Shown here: piece by piece, positions 24,226-30,990 of the stretch
Layout of the letters: each line of letters starts with the position of its first letter
How positions within the stretch are numbered: the first letter of the stretch is position 1
Source of the DNA: CAXPZW01 sp049594615
Lineage (GTDB): Bacteria > Bacteroidota > Bacteroidia > Flavobacteriales_D > Sanyastnellaceae
Assembly (NCBI GenBank): GCA_049594615.1
Contig: JBMYJR010000031.1
Location: 1-34,284 of the forward strand
Direction of reading: 5' to 3'
DNA length: 34,284 nt
The notes under the pieces: model-generated
The model's database searches: none
The model's input: the letters and a program-made list of their open reading frames with translations, nothing else
What the model was told of the DNA's origin: nothing
Translations under genes and position numbers: made by a program

Positions 24226-25404
24226 ATGAACTTGCGTGCATCCCTCATGTTGGTTTCCGTTTTGTTGCTTTTTGCCACTTGTCGCAAGGAAGAAGAACAC
24301 GACGGTGTGATCCCCGTGGTGCATTTCCCGGCCGACATTTCCGAGTTTGAAACCGAAGACAACAGCGTATTCAGCTTCCCGTTGGTACTGGATGCTACCA
24401 CCAACCGCGACGTTTCGGTCACTTACGAAACCAAACCCCTCACCGCAACCGAAGGCCAGGACTACGTCTCCAAATCCGGCACGCTTGTGTTTCCTGCGGG
24501 AACAGCTGCTGGCACAATTGCGATCGACATTGTCATCGACAGCTTTTTGGAAGAGGACGAGGCGTTCCGTGTGGTGCTGACCGGTTCTGACGGCGTGGTG
24601 TTCAAAGACGGTTTCCAAGAAGCCATCGGCACCATCCGCAACGACGACAGCGTGATTGCTGTAGAGGCTGGCGGTTACGAAGCTGCAGACGAATACCCCG
24701 GCAAATCACTGGTGTGGTCGGACGAATTCAACGGCTCTGAAATCGACCTCAACAACTGGACCTACGACCTGGGCGCAGGTGGCTGGGGCAACCAAGAATG
24801 GCAGATGTACACCAACAGCCCCAACAACGCGTACGTGGCCAACGGCAATTTGATGATTGTGGCCTTGGACAACGGCTTCCAGTACACTTCGGCCCGCATG
24901 AAGAGCATTGGGCTCCAGGAATTCCAGCACGGCCGCATCGACGTGCGCGCACTGCTCCCCACCGGGCAGGGCATTTGGCCAGCGATCTGGATGTTGGGCG
25001 GCAACTTCCCCAACGTCGGCTGGCCCGCTTGCGGCGAAATCGATATCATGGAGCTGGTGGGTAACCAACCCAACGTGGTCCACGGCACCGTGCACTACGG
25101 CAACGACTGGTCGCAGCACCAATACACAGGTGGTAGCACTTACCTGCCTTTTGGGGAGTCATTTGCCGATGAGTTCCACGTGTTCTCCATCGAATGGGAC
25201 GAAACCGGTATTCGTTGGCTATTGGACGACCAACAGTATTTCCAGGTGACCCAGAACGTGACCGGTGGGCAGAACTACCCGTTCAACAACGACTTCTTCT
25301 TCATCCTCAACGTTGCGGTGGGCGGCATCTGGCCGGGCTACCCTGACGACACCACCGTGTTCCCCAATTTCATGGCGGTGGATTACGTGCGAGTGTATCA
25401 ATAA
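24226..25404 (+). CDS. Calx-beta/GH16 endo-beta-1,3-glucanase-like surface lipoprotein
   Basis: 392 residues from the ATG at 24226; open sequence reaching 24082 would bury the lipoprotein signal, so the internal start is chosen. The signal ends LLLFATC with Cys19 lipidated, followed by RKEEEHDG, a mature N-terminus seen in surface-exposed lipoproteins. A Calx-beta domain spans about 27-141 (ATEGQDYVSKSGTLVFPAG, EDEAFRVVLTG, IRNDDS). The GH16 jelly roll spans 160-392, with the catalytic motif GEIDIMELVG: Glu271 nucleophile, Asp273, Glu276 acid/base. The EIDIME form with an inserted residue is that of beta-1,3-(laminarin) and beta-1,3-1,4-glucanases rather than carrageenases. WSDEFNG and WPAIWMLG also match. 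It would cut the polymer at the cell surface. It is followed 63 bases later by the Gas1-like protein. Confidence 0.93.
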   Translation: MNLRASLMLVSVLLLFATCRKEEEHDGVIPVVHFPADISEFETEDNSVFSFPLVLDATTNRDVSVTYETKPLTATEGQDYVSKSGTLVFPAGTAAGTIAIDIVIDSFLEEDEAFRVVLTGSDGVVFKDGFQEAIGTIRNDDSVIAVEAGGYEAADEYPGKSLVWSDEFNGSEIDLNNWTYDLGAGGWGNQEWQMYTNSPNNAYVANGNLMIVALDNGFQYTSARMKSIGLQEFQHGRIDVRALLPTGQGIWPAIWMLGGNFPNVGWPACGEIDIMELVGNQPNVVHGTVHYGNDWSQHQYTGGSTYLPFGESFADEFHVFSIEWDETGIRWLLDDQQYFQVTQNVTGGQNYPFNNDFFFILNVAVGGIWPGYPDDTTVFPNFMAVDYVRVYQ

Positions 25405-25456
25405 GCCTGAGCGTTGATTTTTCTTTCGTTTGGCTGCCCGAGAACGCGCTCAGGCT
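25404..25456 (+). promoter_or_regulatory. Long-loop inverted repeat between the GH16 and Gas1-like genes
   Basis: AGCCTGAGCG at 25404-25413 pairs perfectly with CGCTCAGGCT at 25447-25456 over a 33-base pyrimidine-rich loop. It begins on the last base of the GH16 stop and ends 11 bases before the next ATG. It could be an intercistronic hairpin affecting downstream translation, or a weak terminator (the loop, not the 3' side, has the T-run). Confidence 0.45.
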
Positions 25457-25467
25457 ATCTTACGGGT

Positions 25468-27267
25468 ATGAATCACTGTTTCACGCTACGAGCAGCCATG
25501 GCCTTGCTTTGCTTGGCCGTAACGCCCGCTTTTTCGGCACAAACCGTTTCCGACTACAACCCTGACGCCAACGGCGACAACATCATTGACGTCCAAGACC
25601 TACTGGCCATTTTAGGCCTATTTGGTACGGAGTGGGGCGACTCGGCCACCGGGTGTACCTACCCCAACGCATGCAACTACAATCCCACGGCCACCGCCGA
25701 CGACGGCTCGTGCTTGTTTGTGGTGGATGCGCTGGGCGTATGTGGAGGCGACTGCCCCGCTGATGAAGACAGCGACGGCGTGTGTGACACCGTAGACGAT
25801 TGTGTGGGGGAATACGATGCCTGTGGCGTGTGCAACGGCCCGGGGCCAGTCTTGGCCTGCGGATGCGAACCCATTCCCGAAGGCGACTGTGATTGTGAGG
25901 GCAATCAACTGGACGAATTTGGCGTCTGCGGCGGCGACGGCTCCCCACCCGAGCATTGGGTCACCTTTCGCGTGGACATGAGCGAATACGGATCGCCGTA
26001 CACCGCCGTGTACCTGAGCGGCGGGTTCAACAGCTGGTGCGGCAACTGCACGCCGATGTTTGACGAGGACGGAGACGGTGTTTGGTCACGCTCGGTGCTG
26101 ATGACCGCAGGCGAGCAGCAATTCAAATTTACCGTGGACGATTGGGCCGATGGCGAGTCCTTTGAACCCGGAGCCCCTTGCACCCTGACCACCTTTGAGT
26201 TCACCAACCGCGTAATTCAGGTCGGCACAGAAGACTTGCTTTTGCCCGAGTACTGCTGGAACAGCTGCTCGGATTGCCAGGAAGAAGAACCGTGCGGATC
26301 GGTGTGCGCCGATGCCCCGGGCCGTGCAGAACCGGTCTCTTTTGACGGCTACCAAATGCACTTGGGAGAACAGCCCTTCCACATCAAAGGCGTGGCGTGG
26401 TCGCCGATTCCCTTGGGTTCTGGACCGGGCTTCTTGCCCGACAACCACTGGGCGCTGGCCGTGAGCGAGGATGCCGATTTGATGGAAGCTGCCGGCATCA
26501 ATGTGGTGCGCACCTACGGCCCCATTGAAGACCCCGCGGTGTTGGACACCCTCTATGCTCATGGCATTCATGTGCTTATGACGGTGTACTACGGCTACAA
26601 CGATACACCTGAACTTGCGGCCTCGCGCGTGTGCGCCCTCAAATCCCACCCAGCCATCATAGGTTGGGTCGTAGGCAATGAGTGGAACCTGTTTGACGCC
26701 GACATCGCCCCTACCTTTAGCCAAGTGGTGGGCACCATCAACACCGTGGCAGAAACCATCCAGGCCAACGACGACACCCGTCCGGTGAGCACCGTTTGGG
26801 GCGGATATTTGCCGCCACAGAGCATCATTGACGACATGCCTGAAATCGACTTCTGGGGACTGAACGTGTATACCGGAGCCAGCTTCAACAGTCAGTTTGA
26901 CGAGTGGGAAGCCCTCACCGGCAAACCCTTCTATTACGCTGAATACGGCGCCGATGCCTATGACGGCAGCGTGGACCAAGTGGACGAAACCACCCAAGCC
27001 GAGCTTATCGAAGCCCAGACCCTTGAGCTGTACGCCAACGCCTCTATCAACGGAAGCGGCCCCTGCACCGGCGGCATCCTCTTTGAGTTCAACGACGAGT
27101 GGTGGAAGGCCGATGGCAATTGGAACGTGCACGACACGGCCAACCCGTGGTACAACGCCGCCTACCCAGACCCCTTCATGCACGAAGAATGGTGGGGCAT
27201 CGTAGACATTTTCCGCGTGCCGCGGCAGGCCTATTTTGTGTATGCGGGATTGGATGCGCCGCAGTAA
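25468..27267 (+). CDS. Multidomain Gas1/GH72- or GH2-like beta-glucan-active protein
   Basis: 599 residues from the ATG at 25468. Signal peptide 1-24 (FSAQ). A dockerin-like calcium loop at 29-53 (DANGDNIIDVQDLLAILGLF) comes right at the N-terminus. One DGSC motif (63-82, CTYPNACNY) and a Cys/Asp-rich thrombospondin-3-like stretch (91-157) follow. Residues 163-262 resemble a CBM20/CBM48-type beta-sandwich (VTFRVDMSEY, VYLSGGFNSW). The TIM barrel (about 290-595) opens FHIKGVAWSPI and has INVVRTYG, acid/base candidate Glu405 in VVGNEWNL, and nucleophile candidate Glu492 in YYAEYGAD. This is the layout of Gas1-like (GH72) beta-1,3-glucanosyltransferases and GH2 barrels, and I cannot decide between them. 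There is no T9SS tail. With GH16 and GH5 it probably acts on beta-1,3-glucan. Confidence 0.85.
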   Translation: MNHCFTLRAAMALLCLAVTPAFSAQTVSDYNPDANGDNIIDVQDLLAILGLFGTEWGDSATGCTYPNACNYNPTATADDGSCLFVVDALGVCGGDCPADEDSDGVCDTVDDCVGEYDACGVCNGPGPVLACGCEPIPEGDCDCEGNQLDEFGVCGGDGSPPEHWVTFRVDMSEYGSPYTAVYLSGGFNSWCGNCTPMFDEDGDGVWSRSVLMTAGEQQFKFTVDDWADGESFEPGAPCTLTTFEFTNRVIQVGTEDLLLPEYCWNSCSDCQEEEPCGSVCADAPGRAEPVSFDGYQMHLGEQPFHIKGVAWSPIPLGSGPGFLPDNHWALAVSEDADLMEAAGINVVRTYGPIEDPAVLDTLYAHGIHVLMTVYYGYNDTPELAASRVCALKSHPAIIGWVVGNEWNLFDADIAPTFSQVVGTINTVAETIQANDDTRPVSTVWGGYLPPQSIIDDMPEIDFWGLNVYTGASFNSQFDEWEALTGKPFYYAEYGADAYDGSVDQVDETTQAELIEAQTLELYANASINGSGPCTGGILFEFNDEWWKADGNWNVHDTANPWYNAAYPDPFMHEEWWGIVDIFRVPRQAYFVYAGLDAPQ

Positions 27268-27276
27268 GTTTGCGCC

Positions 27277-27342
27277 ATGAACCGCACCTCAGTCCTGGCT
27301 GCCCTCGAAGCGCACTTGCTGCAATCCTTAGAACGCGTGTAA
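27277..27342 (+). pseudogene. Truncated gene start at a composition junction
   Basis: An ATG 9 bases after the Gas1-like stop opens 21 codons: M-N-R-T-S-V-L-A-A-L-E-A-H-L-L-Q, then SLERV, then TAA. This reads like the amphipathic first helix of a normal cytoplasmic protein cut short. Sequence is GC-rich up to about 27340 and AT-rich after it. It is best explained as the 5' end of a gene broken by an insertion or deletion; chance cannot be excluded. Confidence 0.4.
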
Positions 27343-27511
27343 ATTGCTCTCCGCAGGGTAAAACGCCTTCCACATCGATATTGCTCCTCTTTGGACCTTC
27401 AAGTAGAAACATCTACACACTCTGATTTTAGCTTGAAGTCTGCTGTCAGTTATCCTATACTCTATCTAATACTTTGATCTAATCTAAATCGCAACCATAT
27501 CTCTACTGATT

Positions 27512-28699
27512 ATGTCCCCGGAGCGCATTCATTCGAACACCATCAAACGGCTATTCATTATCGCCATCATAGCCGCAGCGGCAACTTCTATCCCTAATGT
27601 GGCACGTCCGCAAGAAATGAGCTTTCTGTTCTTTGGAGATTTTATGCAGCATGACCCTCAGATCAACGCCGCCAAAATTTCTGCACAAAGATTCGAATAC
27701 GACGATTATTTCAAATTCATAAAAGGACTTGTGGAATCCGTAGACGTAGCAGTTGCGAACCTAGAAGTTACTCTCGGTGGACAGCCATACAGCGGATACC
27801 CCCAATTCAGTGCCCCAGATGAGTATGCGCAATCGATCCAACGTGCAGGCTTTGATATTTTGACCACAGCCAATAACCACAGCAATGACAGACGATCCTA
27901 CGGGTTAGAACGCACGCTAACCGTCTTAGACTCTCTAGGCTTAACCCACCTGGGTACATACAGAGATTCCACCGAGCGCAACCACAACTACCCACTGATC
28001 ATAAACAAGTCGGGAATCAAAGTTGCTCTGCTGAATTACACCTATGGGACCAATGGAATCAAAACCTCACCACCCAATGTGGTGAATATGATTTCTGAAA
28101 AATCTATGCTCGCTGACATTCACAAAGCACAGAAGGCGCAACCAGATAAAATCATCGCAATTATGCACTGGGGAGCGGAATACCGCTCTTTTCCGGACGC
28201 GTATCAACAAAAGTGGGGCGAATGGCTGCTCAATAATGGGGTTGACATCGTAATTGGAGGGCACCCTCATTGGATCCAGCCCATGGAATATCGTAAGGAT
28301 TCCCTAGGCAATGAAAATCTCGTGGTTTGGTCTTTGGGGAATGCTGTCAGTAATCAAAGAAGACGTCACACGGATGGGGGTGCGAGCATCCAGTTTACAC
28401 TTGCTCGAAGCAAAGATGGACAGGTTGGAATCGAGCAGATAGGATACCACCTGCACTGGGTTTGGGTATACACTGATGAAGACCGCACGCATTACCAGCT
28501 CTTGCCTGTACAAATGCTCGAAACAGTCGCGAAATTCATGCCCGCTTCTCACAAAGAACAGTGCGAGCGGTTTATCCGTGACGAGCGCACGCTTTATCAA
28601 AATCACAACTTATCTGTTCCCGAATTCATCTACAACGAACACGACAAGACCTATTTCTTACTCGACCCCTTTACAATCCCAAGAATCCTGTCATTCTGA
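27512..28699 (+). CDS. CapA/PgsA-family metallophosphatase-like protein
   Basis: 395 residues. The N-terminus has an uncleaved or signal-type helix (IKRLFIIAIIAAAATS). The PGA_cap domain begins at SFLFFGDFM with Asp43 and has AVANLEVTLGG, TTANNHSNDRRSYG (Asn122/His123), the histidine motif IIAIMHWGAEY and the closing IVIGGHPHWIQP. These are the metal-binding motifs of the calcineurin-like CapA family, named for poly-gamma-glutamate capsule synthesis. Many members are not capsule genes, and no capB/capC partner is seen here. The last 110 residues lack a known domain. It stands alone in the AT-rich right part, and low GC agrees with transfer. Confidence 0.88.
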   Translation: MSPERIHSNTIKRLFIIAIIAAAATSIPNVARPQEMSFLFFGDFMQHDPQINAAKISAQRFEYDDYFKFIKGLVESVDVAVANLEVTLGGQPYSGYPQFSAPDEYAQSIQRAGFDILTTANNHSNDRRSYGLERTLTVLDSLGLTHLGTYRDSTERNHNYPLIINKSGIKVALLNYTYGTNGIKTSPPNVVNMISEKSMLADIHKAQKAQPDKIIAIMHWGAEYRSFPDAYQQKWGEWLLNNGVDIVIGGHPHWIQPMEYRKDSLGNENLVVWSLGNAVSNQRRRHTDGGASIQFTLARSKDGQVGIEQIGYHLHWVWVYTDEDRTHYQLLPVQMLETVAKFMPASHKEQCERFIRDERTLYQNHNLSVPEFIYNEHDKTYFLLDPFTIPRILSF

Positions 28700-28841
28700 G
28701 ATAAAGAGGAAATAGAAGCGAGCCAAATACGCTTAGCATTCAGCAATACACAACTAAAGACGCACGACGATCACAGGTGATCTAAGTCACCCGTGAACTC
28801 ATGAAAGCTACCTAATGGCAACACAATCTAAAAAGTACAAA

Positions 28842-29510
28842 CTACCAATCATAACGTAGCACAACACCAGGGGACACAGGCCTCAACCATTGATTCCTCA
28901 CATACTCCAAGTTAATCCCTACCCCTAACTTGAAATTATCAAAACAGAGTCCCGTCCTCAATCTGTTGATTACATACAACTTCGCTGCCTCAGAATACTG
29001 CGCAAACAACTCATGCATGACAAACAAGTTACGCGTTCCGAAAGCAGGAAGATAGGTCTTGAAATTTGAGAAGATATTGTACTCAGGGCTCGTTTCAGGC
29101 TTTACACCAGCCAGGACAAACAGAGCACTTTTGGACCCCGATAATACACCGTGTACACCCAGTGTATACCGCCCCTCCCATGCATCAGTAATATCGAACA
29201 AAACGGAAGGTCCAAATCTGTTCAAGAACGTGTAGTTAAACTGAGCCAATTGGTAAAAACCATACGCATTGTCCCGCCTGGTTATGATGCAACGCGAGAA
29301 GAACGAGAGGTTTTCCCTGGCATTCAGTTCGTTGACTTTTCGTTCAAAAGCATCCTCTGCTGGCTTGACCAATCGAATAGTCGAGAAAAACTGCATGTCG
29401 TACTGTTGAACTTCTCTTCCATAGAGCACCTCAACCATTTGACCGCGTGCGCAATAGGAGGAGCACACTAACAACAGCCATATATACGAAAGACGAAATG
29501 GTGAAGACAT
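28842..29510 (-). CDS. Probable outer-membrane beta-barrel protein
   Basis: 222 residues. Signal peptide 1-23 (LSYIWLLLVCSSYCARGQ). The mature protein alternates aromatic and polar residues in strand-like stretches (YGFYQLAQFNYTFLNRFG, EGRYTLGVHGVLSGSKSALFV, FKLGVGINLEYV) and ends in VVLRYDW, an aromatic end typical of barrels. I recognise no named family. It starts 9 bases after the stop of the upstream gene, so the two form an operon and may form a complex. Confidence 0.7.
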   Translation of the reverse strand: MSSPFRLSYIWLLLVCSSYCARGQMVEVLYGREVQQYDMQFFSTIRLVKPAEDAFERKVNELNARENLSFFSRCIITRRDNAYGFYQLAQFNYTFLNRFGPSVLFDITDAWEGRYTLGVHGVLSGSKSALFVLAGVKPETSPEYNIFSNFKTYLPAFGTRNLFVMHELFAQYSEAAKLYVINRLRTGLCFDNFKLGVGINLEYVRNQWLRPVSPGVVLRYDW

Positions 29511-29519
29511 TACAACGCA

Positions 29520-30464
29520 CTAAAAATGAATGCCAAATCCTGCGTTTAGGGTTACACTCTTCAACGGGCAAGTGCTTTTCAAACCTGCACCCAAGAGGAA
29601 GGAAATAACGCCTACATCACGTTGTAAATTGAAGTCCACAATCGCAGCTTCGAAGAATGAAGACAAGTCGGTAAAACCAAGACTCACCACCCTCACCCCC
29701 AGACTTGGATGGACGGCTTTTTCGATACAGCAAATCCCTCCAATCGAGACTCCAAGCGCACCAAGAGTCATAAAGTCATCCGCCGGGTAATCCAAAGAAT
29801 GACCCACTCCCACATACCATCCCCAGCGCCTTGCCCTAACGTATTGAAAGCCTGCAAAAGATGAAGGCGAAAGCACGCCAACTTGAACAATCACCCTTTG
29901 ATGTAAAGAATCAGGCGACGTTACAAGACTATCTGGCACTTGCAATTCTTCCTTGGTTATCTTCTCGTTTCGGTTGGAACGGTTCTTGGTCAACGGCGGA
30001 CATTGTGGACAGCGCCCTTCTCTGACTCTTTGAAATGCCTGATAGGAAGTACTGCCAGAATAAGTCCATATCGGTTCAGAGGATCCAAATCTGAAAGAGT
30101 GCACATGAACTAAGCACACGTCATTGTCCGCCTTTCTCGTATATAACACCACGTTTTGCGGAATCTCCGAATGAAAGTGACTTTGCCAATTTGAGAAAAT
30201 GACCGAATCCGGCACTAAAGACGACAAACCATGCAGCAGCGTATCGCATTTTCCAAACTGATCAGACGGGAGCATTGCTTCGGTGAGCGCTTTTATCTCG
30301 AGCAGCTCAGCGCTTTGAACTGGGCAGCGTTCATCAGATAGACAAAGTAATGTGAAGGTATTGCTTGCCGGTTCTTCTTGGCCGGTTGGAGCCGACTGAG
30401 AGAAACATGGGAAATTATGAACCGAGATGACAACAACAACAACTTTGCGCAGAAGGGATAACAT
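29520..30464 (-). CDS. Exported hypothetical protein with barrel-like C-terminal half
   Basis: 314 residues from the ATG at 30464. An upstream Met (30548) would add 28 residues with a Cys-rich run (CFCCCFV) ahead of the real signal peptide (MLSLLRKVVVVVISVHNFPC), so the later start is preferred. The N-terminal half has a small Cys-containing domain (LLCLSDERCPVQSAELLEIK) and a linker rich in Pro, Ser and Lys (PPLTKNRSNRNEKITKEE). The C-terminal 130 residues look like outer-membrane strands (FAGFQYVRARRWGWYVGVG, GALGVSIGGICC, NAGFGIHF at the end). It is the first gene of a two-gene operon with the next barrel protein. A linker joining a periplasmic part to a barrel would suit an envelope-spanning role, but no family is recognised. 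Confidence 0.65.
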   Translation of the reverse strand: MLSLLRKVVVVVISVHNFPCFSQSAPTGQEEPASNTFTLLCLSDERCPVQSAELLEIKALTEAMLPSDQFGKCDTLLHGLSSLVPDSVIFSNWQSHFHSEIPQNVVLYTRKADNDVCLVHVHSFRFGSSEPIWTYSGSTSYQAFQRVREGRCPQCPPLTKNRSNRNEKITKEELQVPDSLVTSPDSLHQRVIVQVGVLSPSSFAGFQYVRARRWGWYVGVGHSLDYPADDFMTLGALGVSIGGICCIEKAVHPSLGVRVVSLGFTDLSSFFEAAIVDFNLQRDVGVISFLLGAGLKSTCPLKSVTLNAGFGIHF

Positions 30465-30600
30465 GAGAACATCAATCAGTTGAACGAAACAGCAACAAAA
30501 ACAGTATCGCGCCGCGTTGATCTTGACAGACAGTATATTAAAGCCCATCCAGATGAATCACCAAATAACGTAATACAGTACTTTCACAGAAATATTTTCC

Positions 30601-30990
30601 ATGCCTAATCTCGTAGTTATGGGTGCCTCGTGCCAGTGCAACCAAGGCACAACCCCATCATCACTCATGGTGTTACCTGTCAAAGGAGTCTCATCAGGAT
30701 ACAAACCTGCAGCCAACATCAATGATTACATCCCATTGATGAATATTCTACCATTCGGCATGTGTCAGTCAATGCAAAATCCTATGGTCATTGCAGCTAC
30801 TGCCGCTGCATTGGGCACCAAGACACCAGCACCGTGTATTCCTGTAACCACCTCTGCGTGGTCGCCTGGGGCTAAAAAAACAAACATTGCTGGTAAACCT
30901 GCATTAACCAAAACGTGCAAATTGAAATGTGCTTGGGGTGGAGGAATTACCATTTCAAATCCTTCGTGCCAGAAAGTAATGACAGACTGA
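30601..30990 (+). CDS. DUF4280 PAAR-like spike-tip protein
   Basis: 129 residues, no signal peptide. It fits the DUF4280 pattern throughout: NLVVMGASCQCNQG at the start, an IND-YIPLMNI segment, FGMCQSMQNPMV, then PCIPVTTSAWSPG, the IAGKPALTKTCKLKCAWGGG core and a terminal ISNP. DUF4280 proteins are PAAR-like tips of contractile injection systems (type VI secretion, including the Bacteroidota subtype iii, and related systems). They sharpen the VgrG spike and may carry effectors; this one has only the tip domain. No sheath, VgrG or Hcp gene is in the window. It is the only plus-strand gene among minus-strand neighbours, and its stop touches the stop of the RyR gene with no base between. Confidence 0.85.
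   Translation: MPNLVVMGASCQCNQGTTPSSLMVLPVKGVSSGYKPAANINDYIPLMNILPFGMCQSMQNPMVIAATAAALGTKTPAPCIPVTTSAWSPGAKKTNIAGKPALTKTCKLKCAWGGGITISNPSCQKVMTD

Noticed and set aside
26086..27183. 365-codon minus-strand frame opposite the Gas1-like gene
   Set aside because: It lies antisense to the catalytic barrel with both acidic residues and is a GC-rich mirror frame without motifs.
27512..28699. Poly-gamma-glutamate capsule operon
   Set aside because: CapA-family proteins are common without capsule synthesis, and no capB or capC gene is adjacent.
28766..28779. Palindrome GATCACAGGTGATC between the CapA gene and the barrel genes
   Set aside because: A 6-bp arm without T-run or repeat copies; too short to call a terminator or operator.
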